This document shows positions 1 through 9,108 of a stretch of DNA of 64,000 bases, in pieces. Every line of letters starts with the position of its first letter. Within the stretch, counting starts at the first letter, position 1. The stretch spans positions 124,001 through 188,000 of the forward strand of contig NZ_LMFY01000001.1 of NCBI RefSeq assembly GCF_001426995.1, written 5' to 3'. The position numbers and the translations under genes were made by a program. Origin of the DNA: Microbacterium sp. Root553. Lineage in GTDB: Bacteria; Actinomycetota; Actinomycetes; Actinomycetales; Microbacteriaceae. The notes beneath the pieces were generated by a model. It saw only the letters and a list, made by a program, of their open reading frames with translations, was not told the origin of the DNA and made no database searches.

Positions 1-344
1 GGGGCATCGGTCGCCGCATGCTGCTCGCGCTCCAGGTCGTGGGCGAGCACCGCCATCCGCTCGTCCAGCCGTTCGCGCCGACGCCACCCGTCGACCGCCT
101 TGCGTCTGGCCACCGCCGTCAGCCACGCGGCTCCGTTGCGCGGCACCCCCTCGACGGGCCACTGGCGCAACGCGTCCAGCAGCGCCTCCTGAGCGAGATC
201 CTCGGCGAGGCCGAAGTCGCCGACCATGCGTGTGAGGGTGGCGACGATCTTCGCCGACTCGATGCGCCACACGGCCGCGACGGCCCGCCGCGCGCCCTCG
301 TCGGGGGCGGGGCGGGCCGGATCGCTGTCGTGAGCCTCTGTCAT
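1..344 (-). CDS. ECF-type RNA polymerase sigma factor, N-terminal part (cut by window edge)
   Basis: Reading leftwards from an ATG at 344, 114 codons are open to the window edge, so the C-terminal half is missing. The visible part has a sigma-70 region 2 pattern: a helix around ESAKIVATLTRMVGD, then the acidic stretch LAEDLAQEALLDALRQWP, then AAWLTAVARRKAVDGWRRRERL. This resembles the large ECF subgroup that is usually encoded next to YCII-domain proteins. The ATG lies one base after the stop of the YCII gene at 346, so the two are co-transcribed. Its role would be to redirect RNA polymerase to a small regulon; no target can be read here. Family assignment is good, function unknown. Confidence 0.8.
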   Translation of the reverse strand, partial: MTEAHDSDPARPAPDEGARRAVAAVWRIESAKIVATLTRMVGDFGLAEDLAQEALLDALRQWPVEGVPRNGAAWLTAVARRKAVDGWRRRERLDERMAVLAHDLEREQHAATDA

Positions 345-345
345 C

Positions 346-774
346 TCACTGCTGAGCGCGGCGCGCCTCTTCGTCCGCGCGCCAGCCCTTCTCCTTCTCG
401 ATCCACTCGTTGTCGGCCGGGAAGTCGGATTCGTCGGTCACCCGTCGCACCTCGAGGAACGACCCTGCTCCCAGCGGAGCGCGACTCGCCCACTCGGCGG
501 CCTCCTCACGGGATGCGACCTCGATGATCCAGAAGCCGTTGAACAGCTCCTTGGTCTCGCCGTAGGGGCCGTCGGTGATGAGCGGCTTCTCGGCGCTGAA
601 GTCGACGACGAAGCCCTCGGAGGCGTCGCTGAGCCCTTCGCCGGCGAGCAGCACACCGGCCTTGATCATCGACTCGTTGTACGCGCCCATGGCCGCGATG
701 ACCTCCTCGAAGGGCGTCTCCTCGTACGCCTCGACCGCGTCGTCGTTCGATCGCATGATCAGCATGTACTTCAT
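346..774 (-). CDS. YCII-related (DGPF) domain protein
   Basis: The 142-residue product starts MKYMLIMRSNDD, typical of YCII/DGPF proteins, and carries the signature DGPYGETKE near residue 70. The family has a ferredoxin-like alpha/beta fold. It is routinely paired with ECF sigma factors, as here, where the sigma start follows the stop by one base. A GAGGAG ribosome binding site six bases before the ATG supports the start. The biochemical role of these partners is not established; a sensory or co-regulatory role for the sigma factor is inferred from neighbourhood only. Confidence 0.85.
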   Translation of the reverse strand: MKYMLIMRSNDDAVEAYEETPFEEVIAAMGAYNESMIKAGVLLAGEGLSDASEGFVVDFSAEKPLITDGPYGETKELFNGFWIIEVASREEAAEWASRAPLGAGSFLEVRRVTDESDFPADNEWIEKEKGWRADEEARRAQQ

Positions 775-888
775 GGTGTTCTCCTCGGTGGATGGGGCCG
801 TCTCTCGACCCTCTCATTCAGGACGTCGAACGGGAACACCGCAGATCGACATCGTCGCCGAAGAAATCCGAGATTCTCTGCGATCGGT

Positions 889-1827
889 TCATCCGAGCTC
901 GTCGATCGCCGCGCGGATCGCCGCGGCGGATGCGTGCAGCTGAGCCCTCTCGTGCGCGCTCATGGGCGTCTCCCCCAGCGGCACCGCACCCGCCGCGCCC
1001 ACCACAGAGGGCACGGACAGCGCGACGCCGTCGATGCCGTACTGGCCGTCGAGCACGGTCGCGACGGGGAGGACGGCCCGCTCGTCCCGCAGGACCGCTT
1101 CGGCGATCCGGGCGCAGCTGACGCCGATCGCGAGGTTGGTGGCGCCCTTGCCGCGAATCACGGCGTAGGCCGCGTCACGCACCTCGATCGCGATCCGGTC
1201 GAGCTCCTCGACCGTGAACGGCTCGTCGGCGGGCCAGTCGAGGATCGGCACGGATCCGATCGTCGCGTTGGACCACAGCGGGAACTCGGTGTCGCCGTGC
1301 TCGCCCACGATGTCGGCGTGGACACTCGCCGTGCTCACGTTCGCCCGGTGCGCGAGACGCCAGCGCAGTCGGGAGGTGTCGAGGACGGTGCCGGATCCGA
1401 ACACCCGGTGGGGAGGCAGCCCGGAGACGCGCTGGGCGACCACCGTCATGACATCGGCCGGATTCGTCACGACGAGGAACACCGCCTGGGGCGCACGCTC
1501 GACGAGCTGCGGCATGAGCGTCTCGAGCAGCCGCGCATTGATGCCGGAGAGCTCCATCCGGGTCTGCCCCGGCTGCTGCTTCGCGCCGGCGGTCACCACG
1601 ATCACGTCGCTGCCATCGACGACCGAGAGATCGGAACCGCCGCTGACCGAGGCAGAGGTGAACTGGGTGCCGTGCGCGAGGTCGAGCACCTCGGCATCCA
1701 CCTTGTCGGTCGCGATGTCGTAGAGCGCGACCTCGGCCGCACTCCCCCGGATCAGCGCCGCATACGCCACGCTCACCCCTACGCTCCCTGCACCGATAAC
1801 CGTGATCTTCGTCCGCGCCGTGGTCAT
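889..1827 (-). CDS. ldh: L-lactate dehydrogenase
   Basis: The 312-residue protein belongs to the lactate/malate dehydrogenase family and interconverts pyruvate and L-lactate with NADH in the cytoplasm. The Rossmann motif GAGSVGVS is at about residues 12-19, the substrate-loop arginine follows [10 protein letters not shown] (R90), and the catalytic His is H177 in [13 protein letters not shown] with the upstream D150/R153 pair. The glutamines in the mobile loop favour lactate over malate dehydrogenase. Length is normal. It appears monocistronic, between the guaA terminator region and the YCII gene. Confidence 0.93.
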   Translation of the reverse strand: MTTARTKITVIGAGSVGVSVAYAALIRGSAAEVALYDIATDKVDAEVLDLAHGTQFTSASVSGGSDLSVVDGSDVIVVTAGAKQQPGQTRMELSGINARLLETLMPQLVERAPQAVFLVVTNPADVMTVVAQRVSGLPPHRVFGSGTVLDTSRLRWRLAHRANVSTASVHADIVGEHGDTEFPLWSNATIGSVPILDWPADEPFTVEELDRIAIEVRDAAYAVIRGKGATNLAIGVSCARIAEAVLRDERAVLPVATVLDGQYGIDGVALSVPSVVGAAGAVPLGETPMSAHERAQLHASAAAIRAAIDELG

Positions 1828-1851
1828 ACGCTCATCCTGCCGGATGAGACG

Positions 1852-1888
1852 CGAACGGGCACGGACCGTGATGGTCCGTGCCCGTTCG
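1852..1888. terminator. Strong hairpin between ldh start and guaA end
   Basis: A perfect 16-bp stem, CGAACGGGCACGGACC and its complement, closes a 5-base loop (gtgat). It lies downstream of the guaA stop on the minus strand, so it is the likely guaA transcription terminator. No clear U-tract follows, which is common in high-GC actinobacteria. Confidence 0.75.
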
Positions 1889-1905
1889 GCACCATCCGCG
1901 GGGGA

Positions 1906-1984
1906 TCACTCCCACTCGCCCGCCGGCGCGGTCGAGTGCACGGAGTGCTCACGCGAGTGGGAGCTCCTTCGTCACTCCCACTCG
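1906..1984. repeat. Three copies of a 10-bp arm around the guaA stop codon
   Basis: CTCCCACTCG occurs at 1909-1918 and 1975-1984, and its inverse CGAGTGGGAG at 1954-1963. The copy at 1972-1984 is the last 13 bases of guaA, including the stop, and an identical 13-mer lies at 1906-1918. The middle arm can pair with either flank, giving two mutually exclusive hairpins in the guaA 3' end. Confidence 0.6.
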
Positions 1985-3558
1985 ATGGTTCCCGGCGGCT
2001 TCGACGTGACATCGAGCACCACGCGGTTGACGTCACGGACGCCGTTGGTGATGCGGTTCGAGATCTTCGACAGCACGTCGTACGGCAGGCGCGTCCAGTC
2101 GGCGGTCATCGCATCCTCGCTCGAGACCGGGCGCAGCACGATGGGGTGGCCGTACGTGCGTCCGTCGCCCTGCACGCCCACGGAGCGCACGTCGGCGAGC
2201 AGCACCACCGGGCACTGCCAGATGTCCTGGTCGAGTCCCGCCTTGGTGAGCTCCTCCCGTGCGATCGCATCGGCTTCGCGAAGGATCTCGAGCCGATCCT
2301 GCGTGACCTCGCCGATGATCCGAATACCGAGACCGGGCCCGGGGAACGGCTGGCGTCCGACGATCGCCTCGGGGATGCCGAGCTCGCGGCCGATCGCACG
2401 GACCTCATCCTTGAAGAGCGCCCGCAGCGGCTCGATCAGCTCGAAGTCGAGGTCGTCGGGCAGTCCGCCCACGTTGTGGTGCGACTTGATGTTGGCGGTA
2501 CCCGCTCCGCCGCCGGACTCGACGACATCGGGGTAGAGCGTTCCCTGCACGAGGAACTTGACCGGTGCGCCGCCTGCGGCCTTGGCCTCGGCAACGAGGT
2601 CGAGCTGCACCTTCTCGAACGCCCGGATGAACTCACGACCGATGATCTTGCGCTTCTCCTCGGGGTCGGTGACCCCGGCGAGGTGACCCAGGAAGGTCTC
2701 TGCCGCGTCGACCGTGATGAGGCGGACGCCGGTCGATTCGACGTAGTCCTGCTCGACCTGCTCGCGCTCGCCCTTGCGCAGCAGACCGTGGTCGACGAAC
2801 ACCGCCGTGAGCTGATCGCCGATGGCCTTGTGCACGAGCGCGGTCGAGACGGCGGAGTCGACGCCACCTGAGAGCGCGGAGATGACGCGGGCGTCACCCA
2901 CCTGCTCACGGATGCGTGCGACCTGCTCCGCGATCACGTTGTCGGGATTCCAGTCGGAAGCGAGCCCCGCACCGCGGTGCAGGAAGTTCTCGATGACCTG
3001 CTGGCCGTGATCGGAGTGCTTCACCTCGGGGTGCCACTGCACGCCGTAGAAGCCGCGTTCCGGATCCGCGAAGGCGGCGACCTTGGTCGCCTCAGTGGTC
3101 GCGAGGACCTCGAAGCCCTCGGGGGCCTTGGCGACCTGGTCGCCGTGACTCATCCACACGTTCTGCTCTGCAGGCTGCCCGCCGAGCAGGGTGCCGCCGT
3201 CGCCCGTGATGACCGCGTCGGTGGCGCCGTACTCGCGCAGGCCCGTGTTCGCGACCTCGCCGCCGAGCGTCTGCGCCATGTACTGGAAGCCGTAGCAGAT
3301 GCCGAGCGTCGGGACCCCGAGCTCGAACACCGCGGGGTCGAGGCGGGGAGCGCCCTCTTCGTACACCGACGACGGCCCGCCGGAGAGGATGATCGCGACC
3401 GGGTTCTTCGCCGCGATCTCCTCGGCAGTGGCCGTGTGCGGCACGATCTCGCTGTAGACGCCGGCTTCACGCACTCGGCGGGCGATCAGCTGCGCGTACT
3501 GCGCGCCGAAATCGACGACGAGTGCGGGGCGCTGCTGGGTCTCTGACTGTTCGGTCAA
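1972..3558 (-). CDS. guaA: GMP synthase (glutamine-hydrolysing)
   Basis: GuaA makes GMP from XMP, ATP and glutamine, the last step of guanine nucleotide synthesis. From the start chosen here it has 528 residues, the usual family length. The class I glutamine amidotransferase domain shows GGPSSVYE, the nucleophile C88 in GICYGFQ, and H176/E178 in WHPEV. The ATP-pyrophosphatase P-loop SGGVDS is at 230-235, and the C-terminal dimerisation domain ends KPPGTIEWE. The frame stays open further upstream, but the TTG at 3558 has a spaced AAGG site and overlaps the DUF3817 stop as TTGA, so the two genes are coupled. guaB and guaB3 for the preceding step are also in the window. Confidence 0.95.
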   Translation of the reverse strand: MTEQSETQQRPALVVDFGAQYAQLIARRVREAGVYSEIVPHTATAEEIAAKNPVAIILSGGPSSVYEEGAPRLDPAVFELGVPTLGICYGFQYMAQTLGGEVANTGLREYGATDAVITGDGGTLLGGQPAEQNVWMSHGDQVAKAPEGFEVLATTEATKVAAFADPERGFYGVQWHPEVKHSDHGQQVIENFLHRGAGLASDWNPDNVIAEQVARIREQVGDARVISALSGGVDSAVSTALVHKAIGDQLTAVFVDHGLLRKGEREQVEQDYVESTGVRLITVDAAETFLGHLAGVTDPEEKRKIIGREFIRAFEKVQLDLVAEAKAAGGAPVKFLVQGTLYPDVVESGGGAGTANIKSHHNVGGLPDDLDFELIEPLRALFKDEVRAIGRELGIPEAIVGRQPFPGPGLGIRIIGEVTQDRLEILREADAIAREELTKAGLDQDIWQCPVVLLADVRSVGVQGDGRTYGHPIVLRPVSSEDAMTADWTRLPYDVLSKISNRITNGVRDVNRVVLDVTSKPPGTIEWE

Positions 3559-4061
3559 CGGACACCTTCCGGGGCGGGGGCCTGTGCGGCCTCTCGAGTG
3601 GCGAGATAGGTCTTGACCTCGCGGGCGACCACGTTCTCCATGAAGAAGGAGAGCAGCGGGATCACACCACCGAGGGCGAGGAGGATGAAGCGGGGGAACG
3701 GCCAGCGCATCAGGCTCCACATGCGGAAGCACGCGAAGAGGTACACGACGTAGAACCAGCCGTGCGCGACGAGGATGAACAGCGACAGGTTGAACCCGTC
3801 ACCCAGCGAGGTCATCTCGCAGGAATTGGTCATCGGCGCGAACAGCGACCACCACTGGCAGTCCGGGCCCGCGAGGACGCCCGCGAACCAGAGCGGTCCT
3901 CCGGAGCCCCCGAGGAAGAGTTCGAGGTGGATCGGCGTGTACTTCAGCACCATCTCGGTCAGCAGCAGGAGCAGCATGACTCCGGTGATGATCGACGCGA
4001 TCTGGTAGAACTTCAGCGCACCGCGGATCGCCGGAAAGCTGGCGACTTTCGGTTCGGGCAT
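3555..4061 (-). CDS. DUF3817 domain membrane protein
   Basis: This 168-residue integral membrane protein has three to four hydrophobic segments, including [18 protein letters not shown] and a helical hairpin around [21 protein letters not shown]. The latter is characteristic of the DUF3817/YdzA-like family. No enzymatic function is known. Its stop overlaps the start of guaA, and this adjacency recurs in actinobacteria, but a role in purine metabolism is not shown. The second half ends in a basic, alanine-rich cytoplasmic tail. Confidence 0.8.
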   Translation of the reverse strand: MPEPKVASFPAIRGALKFYQIASIITGVMLLLLLTEMVLKYTPIHLELFLGGSGGPLWFAGVLAGPDCQWWSLFAPMTNSCEMTSLGDGFNLSLFILVAHGWFYVVYLFACFRMWSLMRWPFPRFILLALGGVIPLLSFFMENVVAREVKTYLATREAAQAPAPEGVR

Positions 4062-4106
4062 GCCCTCAGTCTAGTCGGGGTGGAATTGCGGACGAACGAG
4101 TCGCAG

Positions 4107-5105
4107 CTACGTGGCCGGGGGCCGGGCGATCAGCAGCTCGCCGACGCCGGCGACGTCGAGGGGACCCGCACTCCAGGGGACGAGGAGGGTGCTCCCGGAG
4201 CGGAGCCGCTCCCCCGCCGACCCCGCGACACCGATCTCGAGTGCCCCTTCCGTGACGACCACGATCGAGAACCCCTGCTCCACCGTGGCGGCCCGATCGA
4301 CCCGCATCCGATGGAGTCGGAAGTACGGATCCGCATCCGCCGGGAACACGGACCCGCTCGCCGGCGCGGACCGCACGAGATCGCGCATGTCCTCCAGACT
4401 GCGTGCCCGGGTGTTCACCGCCGTGAGGGCGAGATCGAAGCCCAGCCCGAGATGGCCGAGAGCCGGTCCGTCGATCGCGAAGCCGTCCCACTCGAGCAGG
4501 ATCGACAGATCCTCGGGCTGCTGGAGTTCGAGGAGCAGCACTCCGGCGCCGATCGCGTGGAGCTCGCCAGGAGGCACCCAGACGACATCGCCCGGCGCCA
4601 CGTCGATCGCGTGCAGCAGACCGAGGAGCGCACCGACGTCCTGCGCTGTCACCAGCGCGGAGAGGCGGGCGAGGTCGACGTCGTCACGCACTCCGACGTG
4701 CACGGTGCCGCCCTCGAGGATGTACCACGCCTCGGCCTTGCCGTGCGCGCGACCCAGGTGGCTCGCCGCGAAGTCGTCATGAGGGTGCGCGTGCACCGGC
4801 AGGCGCTGACCGGCGTCGAGGATCTTCACCAGCAGCCGGGTGTCGGCGCCCCATCTCTCGACGTGCGCGGCACCCAGCCACGCGATCGGATCGGCCTCGA
4901 CGGCGTCGCGCAGCACACGTCCGTCCGGGAGCGTCGTGAGCCCGAGCGTCTCCTCTCCGCGGATGGTGGTGGTCGATCCCACCCAGTCCTCCGGGACCCG
5001 GTCCGCGGCTCCGTGCTCGCGGCGGAACGCGTCGAGCCGCGCGCCGCCCCGGTAGAAGCGCTCGGGCGGGCGGTTGGTGGGCAGCAGTATCGGGTTCACG
5101 GTCAT
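4107..5105 (-). CDS. manA: Class I mannose-6-phosphate isomerase (ManA/YvyI-like)
   Basis: The 332-residue cupin-fold isomerase carries the zinc-site elements LPVHAHPHDDF, the glutamate in GKAEAWYIL, and a third histidine in PPGELHAIG. These are the family's metal ligands. The enzyme interconverts mannose-6-phosphate and fructose-6-phosphate. Start ATG at 5105 overlaps the end of the kinase gene by four bases, so it is the last gene of the sugar cluster. The precise aldose substrate is uncertain. Given the ADP-dependent kinase and aldolase next door, it may act on the cluster's own sugar phosphate rather than on mannose-6-phosphate in general metabolism. Confidence 0.82.
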   Translation of the reverse strand: MTVNPILLPTNRPPERFYRGGARLDAFRREHGAADRVPEDWVGSTTTIRGEETLGLTTLPDGRVLRDAVEADPIAWLGAAHVERWGADTRLLVKILDAGQRLPVHAHPHDDFAASHLGRAHGKAEAWYILEGGTVHVGVRDDVDLARLSALVTAQDVGALLGLLHAIDVAPGDVVWVPPGELHAIGAGVLLLELQQPEDLSILLEWDGFAIDGPALGHLGLGFDLALTAVNTRARSLEDMRDLVRSAPASGSVFPADADPYFRLHRMRVDRAATVEQGFSIVVVTEGALEIGVAGSAGERLRSGSTLLVPWSAGPLDVAGVGELLIARPPAT

Positions 5106-6319
5106 CGTCCGTTCTCGGCGTGCACGGCGAGGAATCCCCCGACGAAGCTGTCGCCGAGGCCGATCGTCGTGGGATGCGCGACGTCGAGCGAGAAGGCGGG
5201 CACGCCGACGGCATCCGTGATGCTCCTCTCGACCTCTGCGACCAGCTGCGAACCGCCGGAGTGCCGCGGCATCGAAGCCGTCGCCTCTGCCTCCTCCGGC
5301 GTGAAGCCGTCGCCGACGCGATAGCGCGTGGCGGCGACGCGGACGGCGCTCTCGAGCGCCTCGCGATGACGTGCGGACTGCGGGCCGACGGCGATCGCCC
5401 AGTACCGGGTGTGCACGACGAGAGCCGGCACCGGGATGATCCGCTGCACCTCCTCCAGCGCGCACGTCACGTCGGCCGCATCGAGCAGGTTCACCGGATG
5501 CCCGACGTATTCCTGCAGCTCGTCCTCGTTCATCCCGTACACGTGGATGCTCGGCAGCAGCCGCCTGCGCACGGTCTCGGCGAACGCGCGCGTGTAGAAG
5601 CCCGCGTCCTCGTAGTAGACCAGCGCGTCCGCGGGGAGTCGAGGCAGCGCGCGGGCGATGTCGTCGAGGCGCTCTTCGAGCAGGGAATGGTCCTGCATCG
5701 TGTTGAACCCGGAGATCAGGAAGGCGGATGCCGTGGCGAGCGCATCCGGCAGCCCCTCGGCGATCACCATCTCGCGGTTCGGCGGATCGTTCGCGAAGAT
5801 CAGCCGATTGGCCGCGGGTGAGACGATGTCGCCGTCGACGAGGCGCACGGTCGCCCCCACCGGATACTGCACGATCAGGTGGGGGTCGAGCGTGTCGCGC
5901 GTGGCGGAGGACAGGACGGTGATGGCCGGGGGCAGCAGTCGTCGCACGTTGTCGTCGATGCTCACCAGATGCTGGACGCTGGGGATGCCGAGGCTGTCGA
6001 GCACCAGCCCCGCCCGCACCCCCGTGCCGCCGAGGGTCACGTCGTACGCGAAGTGCCCCGCGAACCGCTCCAGGATCTCGGAGGAGGCGACGAACCGCTC
6101 CGCGCCCGTGCCCGCCGCGACGAACGCGAGGATGGTCACCAGAAGGGAGCGCTCGTCGGTGATCGGCGCCGAGGGCGTCAACTCGTGTCGGCGCACGCGC
6201 AGCTCGCGCGCGAGTCGCTCGACCACGGCGGAATCCCACCGGAGCTCGAAGTCGACCGTTCCGCCGAGCCCGAGCACGAGCTGCCTGTCGCGTGCTGCCA
6301 CGCCCGCTTCACCGATCAT
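5102..6319 (-). CDS. ADP-dependent phosphofructokinase/glucokinase family kinase
   Basis: The 405-residue protein matches the ribokinase-like ADP-dependent sugar kinases, best known from archaea and from metazoan ADP-glucokinase. Two diagnostic motifs are visible: NxxE as NEDE at 264-267, which positions magnesium, and the catalytic GxGD as GLGD at 387-390, with D390 the expected base. A TLGGTG turn near residue 95 fits the sugar pocket. It would phosphorylate a hexose or hexose phosphate using ADP. It overlaps manA and lies 28 bases after the aldolase start, within one transcription unit with ABC permeases. The substrate cannot be read from sequence. This family is uncommon in bacteria, so nucleotide specificity should not be assumed. 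Confidence 0.8.
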   Translation of the reverse strand: MIGEAGVAARDRQLVLGLGGTVDFELRWDSAVVERLARELRVRRHELTPSAPITDERSLLVTILAFVAAGTGAERFVASSEILERFAGHFAYDVTLGGTGVRAGLVLDSLGIPSVQHLVSIDDNVRRLLPPAITVLSSATRDTLDPHLIVQYPVGATVRLVDGDIVSPAANRLIFANDPPNREMVIAEGLPDALATASAFLISGFNTMQDHSLLEERLDDIARALPRLPADALVYYEDAGFYTRAFAETVRRRLLPSIHVYGMNEDELQEYVGHPVNLLDAADVTCALEEVQRIIPVPALVVHTRYWAIAVGPQSARHREALESAVRVAATRYRVGDGFTPEEAEATASMPRHSGGSQLVAEVERSITDAVGVPAFSLDVAHPTTIGLGDSFVGGFLAVHAENGR

Positions 6320-6347
6320 CCGACGATCGTCCTCCTCGTGGCCCTGG

Positions 6348-7211
6348 TCAGTACAGCTCGGCCTTGCCGTCTGCGCCGAACAGTCTGATCTTCTCAGCCG
6401 CGGTCGCCTTCATGGCCGCGATCGGCTCGGGCTGGATCGCGTTCGGCTCGCGCAGGCGCTCGTCGGTGCCGAGGATCTCGCGCATCCGGTTGTGGTACGA
6501 GACCTTGATGTCGCTGGAGATGTTGATCTTGTTCACTCCCAGTTCGACCGCGCGCGCGAGCTCCGCATCGGGGTTCGACGACCCGCCGTGCAGCACGAGC
6601 GGGATTCCGACGGCCGCCTTGATCTGCTCGAGGAGGTCGTGGCGCAGCTCGGGGTTCTTGTCGCTCGGGTACAGCCCGTGCGAGGTGCCGATCGCGATCG
6701 CCAGGCTGTCGACGCCCGTCTCCTGCACGAAGCGCACCGCGTCGTCCGGGTTCGTGTAGATGATCTCGGCCGCTCCCGACTCGCCGTAGCTGTCGTTCGC
6801 GCCGATGGTGCCGAGCTCGCCCTCCACCTGGATCCCCACGGCGTGGGCCGCCTCGACGACCTTGCGCGTCAGCGCGACGTTCTCCTCGAACGGCAGCAGA
6901 GAGGCATCGATCATGACCGAGGTGAAACCGGACTTGATGGCGGTGATCATCTGCTCGTACGTGCCGCCGTGGTCCCAGTGGATCGCCACGGGGACGCTCG
7001 CCCGGTGCGCGCGCGAGTGCATCGCGGCGATCAGATCCGTCGTGACGTGCGACACCTCGTCGGGGTGGATGGCGATGATGACGGGGGCGTCCAGCTCCTC
7101 GCTGATGTCGATGATGCCGGTGAACATCGCCCAGTCGCTGATGTTGAACGCGGGGATCGCGAAGTTGTGTTCGTTGGCGACGTCGAGGATGGATTTGCCG
7201 GTGTAGAGCAC
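6348..7211 (-). CDS. Class II ketose-bisphosphate aldolase (Fba/KbaY/GatY type)
   Basis: The 287-residue enzyme has the class II aldolase zinc and catalytic motif HWDHG at 78-82 (D80, H81), a second zinc histidine in IGTSHGLY and another in LVLHGGSS, followed by the phosphate-binding segment VNKINISSD. Its length fits the tagatose/fructose-bisphosphate aldolase subgroup. It would cleave a ketose-1,6-bisphosphate (or a 1-phosphate analogue) to DHAP and an aldehyde. Start GTG at 7211 follows AGGAG with six-base spacing. It sits between the transporter and the ADP-dependent kinase, which implies a short pathway of uptake, phosphorylation and cleavage. Confidence 0.88.
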   Translation of the reverse strand: MLYTGKSILDVANEHNFAIPAFNISDWAMFTGIIDISEELDAPVIIAIHPDEVSHVTTDLIAAMHSRAHRASVPVAIHWDHGGTYEQMITAIKSGFTSVMIDASLLPFEENVALTRKVVEAAHAVGIQVEGELGTIGANDSYGESGAAEIIYTNPDDAVRFVQETGVDSLAIAIGTSHGLYPSDKNPELRHDLLEQIKAAVGIPLVLHGGSSNPDAELARAVELGVNKINISSDIKVSYHNRMREILGTDERLREPNAIQPEPIAAMKATAAEKIRLFGADGKAELY

Positions 7212-7254
7212 GTGTTTCTCCTGTTTCGTGGGGGTGAAGTCGAGGTCGGACGGA

Positions 7255-8100
7255 TCAGCTCTTCACGGAACCGGCCGTGAGGCCGCCGATGAAGTAGCGC
7301 TGGAAGAAGAGGAAGAGCAGGAGCACCGGGATCGACCCGAGCACGCTCATGGCCATGATCTGGTTCCACTCGTACGAGTGCTGGCCCATGAGCAGCTGGA
7401 TGCCGATGGGCACCGTGCGCATGTCGATCGTTCGCGTCAGCGTCAGCGCGAACAGGTACTCGTTCCACGCGATCATGAACGTGTAGATGCCGACCGAGAC
7501 GATGCCGGGGATCGAGATCGGCACCAGGATGCGCCACAGCGCGGTCATCGACCCCGCGCCGTCGACGCGCACGGCTTCGTCGAGCTCCTTGGGCAGCGTG
7601 TTGAAGTACCCGGTCATCATGATGATCGCGTAGGGCAGCGTGAACACCATGTACGTGAGGATCAGTCCGAGGTACGAGTTGTAGAGCCCGAGGGCCACCA
7701 TGAGCCCGAAGTACGGGATGAGCAGTGTGATGGGCGGCACGGCCTGCACGCTCACGATCACCACGTTCAGGATGCGCTTGCCGCGGAAGTCGAACCGGCT
7801 GAACGCGTACGCCGCCTGGATCGCGACGAGGAGGGTGAGGATGGTGACCGCGCCGGCGACGATGTAGCTGTTCAGGAAGAACCGCATCGTCTCGGGGTTG
7901 GTGAAGATCGCGACGTAGGCGTCGAACGAGAACGTGTCGGTGATCAGTCGCGGCGGCAGCTCGAAGATCTGCGTGTTCGACTTGAACGAACTCGACAGCA
8001 TCCACAGCACGGGGCCGGCGGCGAAGACCGCTCCGAGGATCAGTCCGATCGTCACGCCGGTCTTCGCGACGCGGCGCTGGGCAACGATGGTGAGAGCCAC
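7255..8100 (-). CDS. Carbohydrate ABC transporter permease (MalG type)
   Basis: The 281-residue protein has six hydrophobic segments and the permease EAA loop ELDEAVRVDGAGSMTALWRILVPIS, which docks on the ATPase. It forms the channel with the MalF-type partner encoded just upstream. GTG at 8100 is the chosen start: it lies two bases past the partner's stop and behind GAGGGA. The C-terminal RYFIGGLTAGSVKS is typical of sugar transporters of this class. No ATPase gene is in the cluster, so a shared MsiK-type ATPase encoded elsewhere is likely. Confidence 0.9.
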   Translation of the reverse strand: MALTIVAQRRVAKTGVTIGLILGAVFAAGPVLWMLSSSFKSNTQIFELPPRLITDTFSFDAYVAIFTNPETMRFFLNSYIVAGAVTILTLLVAIQAAYAFSRFDFRGKRILNVVIVSVQAVPPITLLIPYFGLMVALGLYNSYLGLILTYMVFTLPYAIIMMTGYFNTLPKELDEAVRVDGAGSMTALWRILVPISIPGIVSVGIYTFMIAWNEYLFALTLTRTIDMRTVPIGIQLLMGQHSYEWNQIMAMSVLGSIPVLLLFLFFQRYFIGGLTAGSVKS

Positions 8101-8102
8101 GA

Positions 8103-9026
8103 TCAGTCCCTCGCTTTCTGGTGACGGACGTAGAAGACGGCGAGGACCATCGACATGAGCAGGACGAGCACGGCCGACGTGGCGGCGAGCGAGAAGTCGT
8201 ACTTGGCGAAGGCGAGCTTGTAGGTGAAGGTGCTGAGCACCTCGGTGACGTCGATGGGGCCGCCACCGGTCGTCATCCAGATGAGGGCGAACTGCTGAGA
8301 GGTCCAGATCAGATCGAGCAGCACGAGGCTCACGATGATGGGGCGCAGCTGCGGGATGGTGACGTTCCAGAACCGCTGCACGGCACCGGCGCCGTCGACG
8401 GTCGCCGCCTCGTTGAGCTCGTTCGGGATGCCCTGGAGACCGGCGAGGAGGCTCACCATGAAGAACGGGTATCCGGCCCAGATGTTGATGAAGATGATGG
8501 TGCCCAGCGCGAGCTGCGGCGAGGCGAGCCACTCGATGTCCGTGTTGAGGAGGAAGTTGACCACACCGTTGGGGGCGAGCAGCATCCTCCACAGCACCGC
8601 GATCACGGCGACCGTGAACAGCCACGGCAGGATGTACAGGGCCCGGAAGAACGACCGCGAGAAGCGGCCGAGAAGCGGGCTGTTCAGCATCATCGCGAAG
8701 GTGAGTCCGAGGACGAGGTGCGCGACCACGCTCGTCACCGTGAAGAGGATGGTGTTGCCCGTCGCCTTCCAGAAGCGCGGGTCGGACAGGATCTCGACGT
8801 AGTTGGCGATTCCGACGAACTCGGGCGACTTGTTCAGGATCACGTTGTCCTGGAAGGAGTACCCGATCACCATGATGATCGGAACGATCATCAGCACGAA
8901 CAGCAGGATGATCGTGGGCGAGAGGAAGGCGTACGACTCGGTGGTCTTGCGCAGCTGGCGCCGGCGGCGCGACAGCGGGACCCCGGTGACGATCACCTCG
9001 GTGTCGTCGGACGTTCTCAGACTCAT
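8103..9026 (-). CDS. Carbohydrate ABC transporter permease (MalF type)
   Basis: From the ATG at 9026 the product has 307 residues, six predicted membrane helices and the EAA motif ELNEAATVDGAGAVQRFWNVTIPQL. The basic N-terminus LSRRRRQLRKTTESYAFLSP precedes the first helix, as in MalF/UgpA relatives. An AAGGAG lies 11 bases before this ATG; a further in-frame ATG 36 bases upstream is less well supplied. It is encoded between the binding lipoprotein and the MalG-type partner. Confidence 0.88.
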   Translation of the reverse strand: MSLRTSDDTEVIVTGVPLSRRRRQLRKTTESYAFLSPTIILLFVLMIVPIIMVIGYSFQDNVILNKSPEFVGIANYVEILSDPRFWKATGNTILFTVTSVVAHLVLGLTFAMMLNSPLLGRFSRSFFRALYILPWLFTVAVIAVLWRMLLAPNGVVNFLLNTDIEWLASPQLALGTIIFINIWAGYPFFMVSLLAGLQGIPNELNEAATVDGAGAVQRFWNVTIPQLRPIIVSLVLLDLIWTSQQFALIWMTTGGGPIDVTEVLSTFTYKLAFAKYDFSLAATSAVLVLLMSMVLAVFYVRHQKARD

Positions 9027-9108
9027 GGGACGCGTGGCTCCTTGATTGGTCGGGTGCCGCATCGCATCAGGGACGATGCGGCACCCCGTTCAGACGGGAA
9101 GCGGGAGC

